Shown: positions 53,744-62,665 of the stretch, piece after piece
Numbering within the stretch: the first letter of the stretch is position 1
How the letters are laid out: each line of letters begins with the position of its first letter
Origin: UMGS1958 sp045542415
GTDB taxonomy: Bacteria; Bacillota; Clostridia; UBA1381
Direction of reading: 5' to 3'
DNA length: 64,000 nucleotides
Assembly: GCA_045542415.1 (NCBI GenBank)
Contig: JAZQKZ010000008.1
Span: forward strand, 62,001-126,000
Notes under the pieces: generated by a model
Databases searched by the model: none
What the model was told of the DNA's origin: nothing
Seen by the model: the letters and a program-made list of their open reading frames with translations, nothing else
Position numbers and translations under genes: made by a program

Positions 53744-53779
53744 TGATTTGGTTAAGTTAATTAAAGGAGAAAACGCACA

Positions 53780-54184
53780 ATGGAAATAACCTATAAAGAT
53801 ATACATAATTTCAAACAAGAGGATTTACAGGATTTATTTCTTTCTGTAGAATGGTCTTCGGGACATTATCCCGAAAAACTGGTCATTGCAATGCAGAACT
53901 TTAAAACTGTTTATACTGCGTGGTATGGTGAAAGGTTAATAGGACTTATTTGTGCAATAGACGATGGAATTATGACAGCGTACATTCATTATCTGCTTGT
54001 AAATCCGAAGTATCATCATCGAGGCATCGGAAAGAAACTTCTATCACTGATGAAAGAAAAATATAAGGATTACTTGCGTACAGTAATTGTTGCGTATAAT
54101 ACAGAAGTTGGATTTTATGAATCGTGTGGCTTTAAAAAAGCAAAAGATTGCAGTCCAATGTTCATTACAGATCTTTGGACTTGA
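53780..54184 (+). CDS. GNAT family N-acetyltransferase
   Basis: A 134-residue GNAT acetyltransferase with the acetyl-CoA loop in Y-H-H-R-G-I-G-K-K-L-L (about 79-89) and the F-Y-E-S-C-G-F segment near the C-terminus. The substrate is unknown; small members of this type acetylate amines or peptides. AAAGGAG precedes the ATG. It is transcribed alone; no clear promoter was identified upstream. Confidence 0.85.
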   Translation: MEITYKDIHNFKQEDLQDLFLSVEWSSGHYPEKLVIAMQNFKTVYTAWYGERLIGLICAIDDGIMTAYIHYLLVNPKYHHRGIGKKLLSLMKEKYKDYLRTVIVAYNTEVGFYESCGFKKAKDCSPMFITDLWT

Positions 54185-54238
54185 GTTGATTATTCGTATT
54201 TGCTGGGTCTGTTAAATAACTGTATAAGTAAAAAAATA

Positions 54239-54280
54239 CAATCCAAGTATAATAAAGAGCGATTTATATTACTTGGATTG
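54239..54280 (+). terminator. Hairpin after the GNAT gene
   Basis: CAATCCAAGTA and TACTTGGATTG form a perfect 11-bp stem with a 20-base loop, but only TT follows. It may be a weak terminator or another RNA structure. Confidence 0.45.
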
Positions 54281-54320
54281 TTCTGGGTTATGCCTCCCTT
54301 TATTCAAAAATTATCTAAAA

Positions 54321-54360
54321 AAACAGTAACAACGGATAAACATAGCCGTTGTTACTGTTT
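54321..54360 (-). terminator. Terminator of the proBA-yetA unit
   Basis: AAACAGTAACAACGG and CCGTTGTTACTGTTT form a perfect 15-bp stem; the minus strand continues into a T-run. Confidence 0.9.
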
Positions 54361-54365
54361 AATAT

Positions 54366-56945
54366 TTACTTAACCCAATCTTCCCATTCGTATGAATCAA
54401 TGGTATCCTTAATATAATCCTTTGTATATTCAAGTGAAATAATTGTATTCAAACACCACTGTGCTGCAAAATTAGTTGATATCCAGAACATTTCCCGTAA
54501 CTGCAGATTATTGTAATAATGAACAGTTTCTTCGTCAAATCCCTCATTTTTATCTTTGCCTGCAAGTGAATGAACTAATACCTGCCAAACCTGATATGCA
54601 AGCTTTTCATCCTTGGTTTCTCTTGCGGCAAATGCTGCAAGTGCTGAAGCCATGTACGGATAAACAAACCCGCTTCCGTCAATCAGTCCGTTTGAAGCCT
54701 TTCTTTTATCCTCCGGCGATAAGAAATAAAATTGTCCGTATTCGACCATCATTTCCTTGAATTCCGGATCGTCAAGTAAAGTTGTAAGCTCAATCCATGT
54801 CTGCGGACCGCCCATGCAAACTGCAAGGTGCGAGCCTCCGGCAGCATTTTCACCTATATATCCTAAATGTCCGCTTTCCGGGTCATATTCGTAATTTGAA
54901 CCCGAAACCATTCTTAACGGTGATTTTTTGATATCATCAATGCCTGTCTGGATTTTATCTCTGTAGTTTTTGTTATTAAACAACTCCCACTGTACTAACC
55001 AATTAGAACAATATGTTGACCAATCAGGACCACTTCTGGCATGTGTAGGCAGCTTCATTTCCTCTTTTTTATAAAAGAATCGCAACGGATCCATATTAAG
55101 AGTTGCAAAGTCTGCATCCTTAACATCATCAAATACGTCACGCATTCGGTAGTCACCACCTGTGAGATAATATAATGCTCTGTGATGACCTGCCATAGCA
55201 ACTCTGGGTTCTTTGCACGAATCACCCCAATGCACAACATTGTGACGGCTTCCAAGACCTTTGATTTCACCTATATGATAAGTATCAACATCGGCAGCGT
55301 GACGGCTCATTGCCTCTGCAACTGTGAAGATATCTTCCCTACCGCTTCTTAAAAACGCATACCAGAGCCAAAGTGTCGGGATAAGCTCTGTATTTTGCCA
55401 TGCATATCCGCCCATGTCATATCGCCAGCAATGACGTTCTCTGTCATATGTATGCATGACATCACCGTAGTCAAATACACCATACCAATGCCTTTGTTCT
55501 ATTTCGTTTTTATAGAAATCGAATACCTTATCAAGCTCATCCTCAAGCCATTTTTTTAGTGGCGTATCTCTTTGCGGCAAGCTCCACTCGCCCAACACCT
55601 TCATTTCATGATAATATTCCGGATCACAAACAAGAACAGGCGGATTTTGCATGCGCTCTGCCTTTGCCATAATATCATCATCTTCGGGAATTGAATCAAA
55701 CACATAAAGAGTCGTCTCATTTGTTGCTGCTATTCCGTATGGATTTGAATCTACCCAGGGAAATCCCTCATAATAGGTTTGGTCGTGTGCGACGTTATCA
55801 TAATGACGCATATCGATTGCTTCTGAGTCGGGTGAAATTATCCAGGATGTTACTGTACACCTATCCCCTGATATTCCCTTTGCATGTATTGATGAGGGTG
55901 CTTTTTGGTAGAAATCCTTTAAAGCTACCGCAATTCCGCGTTCAGTACTTCCTGCGAAAAGAAGTCCCTTGGAGCGTCCTCCAAAACCGGCATTGATAAA
56001 CGTGCATTCATCGGGGGCTGTACGTTTCTTTATGGTAAAACTATCGGGTGTTACCTGATGTAATTTATAATAATCCCATACCGTGACATTATCTATATCT
56101 TTCATATCAACCGGATTATCGTTTCGTAAATCCACTACTCCGTCGAAATCAATTTTTTCGCAGTTCATTTGCTTTTTATAAAGCTCAGGCGACAATCTCG
56201 GTCTCCAAAGATTCATCAACTGCAGTGCTTCGTGCATTACCCCACAGTCACCGGCAATTTTTACATGACGGTTATAGATCTCTCCTGTCATTTTCTGAAT
56301 GAAATCAATTCCGATTCCTTTTATGAAATCGGTTGAAGCTTCGCCATCATAAATAAAAGTGTGCTTTATATTAATTTCACCCTCACAGTTGTATATTGTG
56401 AAATACATAATGAACATCAGGAATGAGCCGTGAGTTTCGTTTTTGTAGGTACCATCGACTCTTATAACTGTTTTCAGTGCAGTGTCCTCTTCAACCTTTA
56501 CGTTTTCGATATTTCCGTAATATGTAATCTGCTTTGAAATCTGACAACCGTCTTCGCTTTCTCTGAGTTCTTTTATTGCCCGTATCACAACATCAGCATA
56601 TGGAGTGGTCATCAATACAGTGCCTGATTTCGGGAATATTGCAGTAAATCTTTCGTTATTTACTTCTATAGAATTGCCATTTTCTTTTACGGTGTTGCCT
56701 GTAAATTTAATCTCTTCACCGCTATACACTGTAACATCTCCGATAGCCTTGACTGTATGAGATGTCCACTTGTAGCTTCCGTCGGGCCAATATGCAATCG
56801 GACGTGATGAAATAGGTATTTGACCTGTTTCATCCTTTGCACAAAAACAGCTGTCGGTAACAGCTCCCTGCTTCCAAGGGACACCAAACGTAACATATCC
56901 GCTTTCACTTCTGCCTTTAAGAAAATGTAACTTTGTCTGTGCCAT
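54366..56945 (-). CDS. YetA-like exo-rhamnogalacturonan lyase family protein (PL26-like)
   Basis: An 859-residue protein without a signal peptide that resembles YetA of the Bacillus rhamnogalacturonan operon and the exo-acting lyase PcRGLX. The N-terminal beta-domain begins with the family-like G-Y-V-T-F-G-V-P-W-K-Q-G segment, and the C-terminal half (about 450-850) looks like an alpha/alpha barrel rich in Trp, His and Tyr. It would process rhamnogalacturonan oligomers inside the cell. I cannot name catalytic residues. AGGAGAG precedes the ATG, and the gene starts 24 bases after proA, so it is probably in the proline operon, which is unusual. Confidence 0.78.
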   Translation of the reverse strand: MAQTKLHFLKGRSESGYVTFGVPWKQGAVTDSCFCAKDETGQIPISSRPIAYWPDGSYKWTSHTVKAIGDVTVYSGEEIKFTGNTVKENGNSIEVNNERFTAIFPKSGTVLMTTPYADVVIRAIKELRESEDGCQISKQITYYGNIENVKVEEDTALKTVIRVDGTYKNETHGSFLMFIMYFTIYNCEGEINIKHTFIYDGEASTDFIKGIGIDFIQKMTGEIYNRHVKIAGDCGVMHEALQLMNLWRPRLSPELYKKQMNCEKIDFDGVVDLRNDNPVDMKDIDNVTVWDYYKLHQVTPDSFTIKKRTAPDECTFINAGFGGRSKGLLFAGSTERGIAVALKDFYQKAPSSIHAKGISGDRCTVTSWIISPDSEAIDMRHYDNVAHDQTYYEGFPWVDSNPYGIAATNETTLYVFDSIPEDDDIMAKAERMQNPPVLVCDPEYYHEMKVLGEWSLPQRDTPLKKWLEDELDKVFDFYKNEIEQRHWYGVFDYGDVMHTYDRERHCWRYDMGGYAWQNTELIPTLWLWYAFLRSGREDIFTVAEAMSRHAADVDTYHIGEIKGLGSRHNVVHWGDSCKEPRVAMAGHHRALYYLTGGDYRMRDVFDDVKDADFATLNMDPLRFFYKKEEMKLPTHARSGPDWSTYCSNWLVQWELFNNKNYRDKIQTGIDDIKKSPLRMVSGSNYEYDPESGHLGYIGENAAGGSHLAVCMGGPQTWIELTTLLDDPEFKEMMVEYGQFYFLSPEDKRKASNGLIDGSGFVYPYMASALAAFAARETKDEKLAYQVWQVLVHSLAGKDKNEGFDEETVHYYNNLQLREMFWISTNFAAQWCLNTIISLEYTKDYIKDTIDSYEWEDWVK

Positions 56946-56969
56946 AATAATCTCTCCTGTATGTGGTAA

Positions 56970-58217
56970 TCAACTTCTTACCTGTCCGTCACCGTAAACT
57001 ATATACTTAATAGAAGTTAATGCCTCAAGTCCCATAGGGCCTCTTGCGTGCATCTTCTGAGTGCTTATTCCAATCTCAGCGCCGAAACCAAACTCAAATC
57101 CATCCGTAAATCTTGTTGATGCATTAACATACACTGCTGCGGCATCGACTTCATTCAGGAATCTTTGTGAATTATTATAATTGTTGGTTATAATAGCTTC
57201 TGAATGCTTTGTATTATATTTATTTATGTGTAAAATAGCCTCTTCAACACCATCTACTATTTTTACGGCTAAAATGTAATCGTTATACTCTGTATAATAA
57301 TCCTCTTCTGTAGCCTGACCTACCTCCGGATAAATTTCACGGGCTTTTTCGTCAGCTCTGATTTCTACATTTTTGCTCTTCAATGCGTCAAATATAATTG
57401 GAATAAATTTATCTGCAATTTTTGCGTCAATAAGCAGTGTTTCTGCGGCATTACACACTGACGGACGCTGCACCTTTGCATTCATTACAATGTCAAGTGC
57501 CATATCAATATCTGCGTCAGCATCTACATATACATGACAGTTTCCGGCAGCGGTCTCTACTACAGGAACAGTTGCATTTTCAACTACACTCTTTATAAGT
57601 CCTTTGCCGCCTCTGGGAATAAGCATATCAATATAGCCGTTCATCTGCATGAGTTTTGTTGCTGTTTCTCTTGAAGTATCTTCAATAATATTCAATGCCC
57701 CATCAGGAATACCGGCTTTATATGCTGCATCCTGCATGATTTTCATCAATGCGATATTTGAATTAATAGCTTCGCTTCCACCTCTTAATATACATACATT
57801 TGACGTTTTAAGACAAAGTGCAGCAGCATCTACGGTTACATTGGGACGCGCCTCGTAAATTATTGCAATAACTCCCATAGGAACACGCTTTTGACCGATG
57901 AGCAATCCGTTGGGACGCTTCCACATTTTTATAACTTCACCAATAGGGTCTGATAAGGCTTTTACCTGTCTTACTCCCTCTGCAATTCCTGAAAGACGCT
58001 CATGAGTGAGAGTCAGACGATCTATCATAGCTTGTCTTGTTCCCTTTTCGATTGCAGCTTCTATATCCTTTTTGTTGGCTTCAATAATTTCATCAGCGTG
58101 TGCTTCTATTGCATCCGCTATAGCGTCTAATGCCGCATCCTTTACTATTGTGGTTGTTGATATAAGTTTCTGTGCCGCTTCACGGGCAGCAGTACACTTT
58201 TCTAATAATTCACCCAT
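56970..58217 (-). CDS. proA: Gamma-glutamyl phosphate reductase
   Basis: A 415-residue NADPH-dependent reductase that converts glutamyl 5-phosphate to glutamate semialdehyde in proline synthesis. The aldehyde-dehydrogenase fold is evident, with the catalytic cysteine in Q-R-P-S-V-C-N-A-A-E-T and the L-I-P-R-G-G and E-A-R-P-N-V segments. Full length for ProA. AAGGAG precedes the ATG. It lies 15 bases after proB. Confidence 0.96.
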   Translation of the reverse strand: MGELLEKCTAAREAAQKLISTTTIVKDAALDAIADAIEAHADEIIEANKKDIEAAIEKGTRQAMIDRLTLTHERLSGIAEGVRQVKALSDPIGEVIKMWKRPNGLLIGQKRVPMGVIAIIYEARPNVTVDAAALCLKTSNVCILRGGSEAINSNIALMKIMQDAAYKAGIPDGALNIIEDTSRETATKLMQMNGYIDMLIPRGGKGLIKSVVENATVPVVETAAGNCHVYVDADADIDMALDIVMNAKVQRPSVCNAAETLLIDAKIADKFIPIIFDALKSKNVEIRADEKAREIYPEVGQATEEDYYTEYNDYILAVKIVDGVEEAILHINKYNTKHSEAIITNNYNNSQRFLNEVDAAAVYVNASTRFTDGFEFGFGAEIGISTQKMHARGPMGLEALTSIKYIVYGDGQVRS

Positions 58218-58232
58218 CCTTATGCTCCTTGT

Positions 58233-59039
58233 TTAATCGCAAAAATTCTTTGATACAAATAATGTTCCGACCGGAAGACCATCTAAAATGTTATAGATTG
58301 CATCTACATGCTCGCCGTTGGTAATTATCATGTGAATACCTGCCGATGTTGCAAGCTCAGCCGCATCAAGCTTAGTAACCATACCGCCTGTACCAAGGCT
58401 TGTTCCGGCACCGCCTGCAAGAGCTCTTACTTCATCTATATCGGTTACTCTTTCGATAAGCTTTGCATCCTTATGCTTGTGCGGATCCTTATCATATAAT
58501 CCGTCAATGTCAGAAAAAAGAATTAATAAATCTGCGTCAACAAGCTCTGCAACCCTTGCAGAAAGACTATCATTATCACCTATTTCTATCTCTTCAACTG
58601 ATACTGTATCGTTTTCGTTTACAACAGGAATAATTCCGTTTTCAATCAGATATGAGAAAGTATTCTGCATATTGCGTTTGCGTCTTGGAATTGCTATATC
58701 ATCTCTTGTGAGAAGTATCTGTGCAACCATGTGTGAGTATCCTGAAAAAGCCTTATCATAAAGATACATCAGCTCGCACTGACCCACTGCTGCAGCTGCC
58801 TGTTTGCCTCTTGTATCTCTCGGACGCTCATCAAGAGCCATTTTCTTTGCACCTATTCCGATAGCACCTGATGATACAAGAATTATCTCTTTTCCCTGAT
58901 TCATAAGGTCGCTCAAAACCATTGCAAGTCTGTCAATACGCCTTAAATTCATGCCGCCACCCGGATATGTAAGGGATGACGTTCCTATTTTTATTACAAT
59001 CCGCTGCGCTTTAGCGACATCTGTTAATATTTCACTCAT
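58233..59039 (-). CDS. proB: Glutamate 5-kinase, without PUA domain
   Basis: A 268-residue amino acid kinase that phosphorylates glutamate as the first step of proline synthesis. K-I-G-T-S-S, the V-S-S-G-A-I-G-x-G segment and N-E-N-D-x-V are present. The C-terminal PUA domain of the roughly 370-residue E. coli enzyme is absent, as in many Clostridia. It has its own promoter and AAAGGTG before the ATG, and heads the proB-proA-yetA-like unit. Confidence 0.95.
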   Translation of the reverse strand: MSEILTDVAKAQRIVIKIGTSSLTYPGGGMNLRRIDRLAMVLSDLMNQGKEIILVSSGAIGIGAKKMALDERPRDTRGKQAAAAVGQCELMYLYDKAFSGYSHMVAQILLTRDDIAIPRRKRNMQNTFSYLIENGIIPVVNENDTVSVEEIEIGDNDSLSARVAELVDADLLILFSDIDGLYDKDPHKHKDAKLIERVTDIDEVRALAGGAGTSLGTGGMVTKLDAAELATSAGIHMIITNGEHVDAIYNILDGLPVGTLFVSKNFCD

Positions 59040-59075
59040 AATATAATCACCTTTCGTATATAACTATCTTATTTT

Positions 59076-59104
59076 ATTATACTCCGAAATTCATTTTATG
59101 TCAA
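59076..59104 (-). promoter_or_regulatory. Promoter of the proBA-yetA unit
   Basis: TTGACA and TATAAT on the minus strand are separated by 17 bases, about 37 bases before proB. Confidence 0.85.
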
Positions 59105-59149
59105 TATTTATAGAAAATAAAGTAATAATATTCATACCTGTATTTTTTA

Positions 59150-59187
59150 TATAAAAAGCTCAAAGTGCCTTTAGTGACACTTTGAGC
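59150..59187 (-). terminator. Terminator upstream of proB
   Basis: GCTCAAAGTG and CACTTTGAGC form a perfect 10-bp stem and are followed by TTTTT on the minus strand. It ends transcription of the phosphatase/DUF6873-like unit and the remnant after it. Confidence 0.88.
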
Positions 59188-59193
59188 CTGATA

Positions 59194-59336
59194 TTATTCT
59201 ATAAATTCTATTATTTCTTCTACAGCTTCCGTTACAGGTTCTGTTGATTTTTTTCGCCACAACTATGATTTCCGAATGAAATTATTGCTGTGAGTGTCAC
59301 TGATTTCTTTCCCTCCTGCGGAAGTGTAACCTTACC
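59194..59336 (-). pseudogene. Frameshifted gene remnant
   Basis: The minus strand, immediately after and in frame with the stop of the next gene, reads as coding for about 25 residues (V-T-L-P-Q-E-G-K-K-S-V-T-L-T-A-I-I-S-F-G), then passes a run of seven As. Adding one base there joins it to a second frame (S-T-E-P-V-T-E-A-V-E-E-I-I-E-F-I-E) that ends in TAA just before a terminator. No start is visible. It looks like the 3' end of a lost gene; a non-coding spacer is the alternative. Confidence 0.4.
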
Positions 59337-60071
59337 TTAATATACAGGCAGTATAGAGCCTATATCGCACAGTGTTTCCCGGTTTAGCTCAAGTATTTTT
59401 ACAAAATGACTTTCGCAAAAGTTCAAAATTTCCTTATAACCGGAATGCATTTTCAGATTACCGTTTACTGCAAGCACGTCCGGTGCAATGAGACCGCATA
59501 CACCGCCGATAAATCCGTAAGACATGCCCTCGAGCTGTATTTCACCTGCGTCAATTAATAATGTATCAATTTTATGTTCGGTCAATGCCTTGTAAATACC
59601 TATATCAGAGGTTATTGCCGCCCTTTCACCCACAACAGCAATAGAACATTTGGCATAGCCCTGTCGGACATCTATTATATCTGAATATTTCGATATAATT
59701 TCTTTTGCGGTATATTTTTTGTTACACACAGCATAATCGCCTATAACTGCTGTATTATATAATATATCACCGGGATATTGTTTTTTGAGTAGATGCGAGC
59801 CGCATATAAGCTCGGCATCTTCGGGCAATACAGTCCTATAATGGCGATATGCCTCCTTAGCACACACAAATCTATTGCCTCCCAAATGATGAATCTGCAT
59901 ATCTGGATGACCGTTAACAGCGTCATCTATGGATTTTATTGCAGTTGTATGTATTACTTTTATCCCTAATGAATAAAGCTTATCTACGCTCTCAGGATTT
60001 ATTCTGTAATCGGCAATTACGCATTTTACTGCTCTGTTCGGTATATTGGGTGTGTCCAGATAATCAGTCAT
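59337..60071 (-). CDS. Conserved hypothetical protein (DUF6873-like)
   Basis: A 244-residue cytoplasmic protein. The order of short beta-strands with G-G-N-R-F, D-I-L-Y-N-x-A and G-F-I-G-G-V-C-G segments resembles the clostridial family I remember as DUF6873, thought to share the fold of guanidine-modifying enzymes; its activity is unknown. The ATG at 60071 is chosen because GAGG precedes it and it overlaps the end of the phosphatase gene, giving translational coupling. The partner may hint at a shared pathway. Confidence 0.6.
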   Translation of the reverse strand: MTDYLDTPNIPNRAVKCVIADYRINPESVDKLYSLGIKVIHTTAIKSIDDAVNGHPDMQIHHLGGNRFVCAKEAYRHYRTVLPEDAELICGSHLLKKQYPGDILYNTAVIGDYAVCNKKYTAKEIISKYSDIIDVRQGYAKCSIAVVGERAAITSDIGIYKALTEHKIDTLLIDAGEIQLEGMSYGFIGGVCGLIAPDVLAVNGNLKMHSGYKEILNFCESHFVKILELNRETLCDIGSILPVY

Positions 60072-60780
60072 TTTTCTGATAAACCTCGTCATAAAATCCG
60101 CTTCTTGAAACCGGTTCTCCGGCAGCGTATAAATGTGATGTGTCCCCTACTGTTTTACAACGGAATATAGCTATTCCCTCTTCCCTTTCTTCGGTTTCAA
60201 GAACCGTCACAGAGGTAGGCGCAACGTAGAAGCTCTGCCATAGTACAGACGGGCTGAGTCCGAGAATATGCGAGAGAATTGCAAATTGAACGCCTAAATG
60301 ACAGAAAAATACAAGCGTATCTGTGTTTCGGTACTTAACCTTATAACAGTGCCCGGCTCTATCATATCCGTGAGCAGATATGATAGCGTCAATTCCGTCT
60401 GTTACTTTTTGATACTCACTCTTTATATTACCTGTTTGCATTATTGCTGCATCCGTCCATTTATCCTTATCATACAGAAATGCCTCATTAGTCCAGTATG
60501 ACGGCATTAAATCCCAAGGGATGCGCTCCTTGTCGGTAACAGGGTCCTTGACCGGCACAAAAAACTCCCTGAGCCAATCACATATATGTGCTGTTTTTCC
60601 TGTTTTTTGTAAAGAAAGAGATGCTGTTTCTCTTGCCCTGCCAAGTGGTGAACAGTATATATCCGTAATATCCATACTTTTTACTCTATCCGATAAAATC
60701 TCCGCTTCGCGCAATCCTTTTTCAGTAAGAGTATCATTTTTATAATCGGGATCACCGTGTCTTATAAATACCAGCTTCAT
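60064..60780 (-). CDS. Histidine phosphatase family protein
   Basis: A 238-residue phosphatase of the phosphoglycerate mutase-like superfamily with R-H-G-D-P at residues 7-11, Y-C-S-P-L-G-R-A-R-E-T near 43 and a late catalytic histidine in F-C-H-L-G. It is a different branch from the phosphatase at 19.9 kb, which has R-H-G-E. Substrate unknown. It overlaps the DUF6873-like gene by eight bases. GGAG precedes the ATG. Its promoter carries a large inverted repeat, suggesting repression. Confidence 0.85.
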   Translation of the reverse strand: MKLVFIRHGDPDYKNDTLTEKGLREAEILSDRVKSMDITDIYCSPLGRARETASLSLQKTGKTAHICDWLREFFVPVKDPVTDKERIPWDLMPSYWTNEAFLYDKDKWTDAAIMQTGNIKSEYQKVTDGIDAIISAHGYDRAGHCYKVKYRNTDTLVFFCHLGVQFAILSHILGLSPSVLWQSFYVAPTSVTVLETEEREEGIAIFRCKTVGDTSHLYAAGEPVSRSGFYDEVYQKND

Positions 60781-60814
60781 GCTGCATCATCTCCTTTTTT
60801 TATTCATAATAATT

Positions 60815-60853
60815 ATTATACCATTACTTGTTTTATATTGTCAATAAAACAAG
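60815..60853 (-). promoter_or_regulatory. Promoter with palindromic operator
   Basis: TTGACA and TATAAT on the minus strand are separated by 18 bases. A perfect inverted repeat, ACTTGTTTTAT and ATAAAACAAGT around seven bases (60826-60854), covers the -35 box. The regulator is unknown. Confidence 0.7.
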
Positions 60854-60936
60854 TTGAATTTATCCTTATTTTTGTTTAGCAAAAGTAGATATTTAACTAC
60901 ACTTTTTGTAAGGTTATACAAAATTACATTTTGTTC

Positions 60937-60965
60937 TTGTATATACTGTTTTTTCGTGATATAAT
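60937..60965 (+). promoter_or_regulatory. Promoter of sulP-pnuC
   Basis: TTGTAT and TATAAT are separated by 17 bases, about 40 bases before the transporter gene. Confidence 0.7.
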
Positions 60966-61004
60966 GTTTTAGGATTTTTTGGTTATTAACGAAAGGACAA
61001 AAAC

Positions 61005-62663
61005 ATGATTAAGACATTTATAAAAGACTTAAAGAACGAATTTAAAGGCTATAACGGTGCCAAATTTTCAAAGGATTTAATGGCAGGTCTTACAGTAGCA
61101 GCTGTTGCACTCCCGTTGGCTCTTGCATTTGGTGTCAGTTCAGGAGCTGATGCTGCAGCCGGACTTATCACAGCGATTTTTGCCGGTATTATTATGGGAG
61201 TCTTTTCAGGTGCGTCATTCCAGATTTCGGGACCCACCGGAGCGATGGCGGCTATACTTCTTCCGATTGCGGCGGCACCGGAATTCGGTACTCAGGGCGT
61301 GCTTATTGCAGGAATGATTTCAGGTATTGTTTTACTTATTTCAGCAGTAATAAAAATAGGCAAGCTGGTTTCATATATCCCCGGAGCCGTAATAACAGGC
61401 TTTACTACGGGTATTGCAATCATTATTGCTTTAGGACAGGTAAATAACTTTTTTGGTACAACCTCTGAGGGAACTACAACTTTAGGTAAAATATATAATT
61501 TGTTTGCAGGCGGTAACTTTACTCCCAATTGGTGGGCTGTCGGATTCGGTTTGCTTGCAATACTTATTATGGTTTTCTATCCTAAAAAGCTTTCGCAGTA
61601 TGTTCCGGGTTCACTTACGGCTATTATAGTAACTCTTGTTATCAATATGCTTATGAATAAGGACGGTTCTTTAGGAATTGCTGAAGTGGGTGCTATCCCC
61701 CGTACACTTATGACTGATGCAGGGTTATTAAAAACCGGTATTGATTTTTCATTAATCACCAAGCTTATACCAAGCGGTATTTCAATCGCTATTTTGGGAA
61801 TGATAGAAACGCTTTTATGCGGTGCAACTGCCGGAAAAATGAAGAACGAAAAGATGAATGCAACCAGAGAGCTTGTTGCTCAGGGGCTTGGTAATCTTAT
61901 TATACCTTTTGCAGGCGGTGTTCCGGCAACAGCAGCTATTGCCAGAACCTCTGTAGCAATAAAATCAGGCGGAGTTACAAGACTTGTCAGCGTTATTCAT
62001 TCGGTTGTTCTTATTCTTTCTATGTTCCTTTTGGGCGGAATTATGTCGCGTATTCCGCTTTCAGCACTTGCCGGAGTACTTATTGTAACAGCATGGAGAA
62101 TGAACGAGTTTAATGAAATTAAATGGATGTTCCGCAATAAGTTTAAGACGAATATATCTCAGTTCATCATTACTGCAATATGTACTGTAATATTTGATCT
62201 TACTACTGCAATCTTAATAGGAGTTGTATTGTCAATGTTACTCTTCTTTATTAAGAGCTGTAATTTAAGAGTATCGGTTCAGGATGTTGATACTAAAAAG
62301 CTTGCACACCTTAATTTGCAGGGCGATTATCAATATACAAAGCTTGTATATCTTACAGGTCCTATGTTCTTCGGTACTCAGGATACACTGCGAACAGAAA
62401 TACATAAAATGTTCAACTATCAGGAGGTTATAATCTCATTCCGTGCTGTACCGAGTGTAGATGTGAATGCACTTGATGAGTTTAATGAGCTATCACAGGA
62501 ATTTGCTGAAAACGGCATTACCCTGCTCGTCTGCGGATTACAGCCGGAAGTAAAAAGAATGTTTGAACGTTACGGTATGATAGAAAAAATAGGTAAAGAA
62601 AAGTTTTTTGAGGATGCTGTTGCATCAATTCAGTATCTTGAAAAGTCAAATCAGCAGAACTAA
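61005..62663 (+). CDS. SulP family inorganic anion transporter
   Basis: A 552-residue SLC26/SulP transporter. Membrane segments fill residues 25-425, with the Q-I-S-G-P-T-G-A-M family motif near 73, and a cytoplasmic STAS domain follows (about 440-545). Members move sulfate, bicarbonate or other anions; the ion cannot be read from sequence. No sulfur-assimilation gene adjoins it. ACGAAAGG precedes the ATG. pnuC starts two bases after its stop, so they share a message. Confidence 0.9.
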   Translation: MIKTFIKDLKNEFKGYNGAKFSKDLMAGLTVAAVALPLALAFGVSSGADAAAGLITAIFAGIIMGVFSGASFQISGPTGAMAAILLPIAAAPEFGTQGVLIAGMISGIVLLISAVIKIGKLVSYIPGAVITGFTTGIAIIIALGQVNNFFGTTSEGTTTLGKIYNLFAGGNFTPNWWAVGFGLLAILIMVFYPKKLSQYVPGSLTAIIVTLVINMLMNKDGSLGIAEVGAIPRTLMTDAGLLKTGIDFSLITKLIPSGISIAILGMIETLLCGATAGKMKNEKMNATRELVAQGLGNLIIPFAGGVPATAAIARTSVAIKSGGVTRLVSVIHSVVLILSMFLLGGIMSRIPLSALAGVLIVTAWRMNEFNEIKWMFRNKFKTNISQFIITAICTVIFDLTTAILIGVVLSMLLFFIKSCNLRVSVQDVDTKKLAHLNLQGDYQYTKLVYLTGPMFFGTQDTLRTEIHKMFNYQEVIISFRAVPSVDVNALDEFNELSQEFAENGITLLVCGLQPEVKRMFERYGMIEKIGKEKFFEDAVASIQYLEKSNQQN

Positions 62664-62665
62664 TT

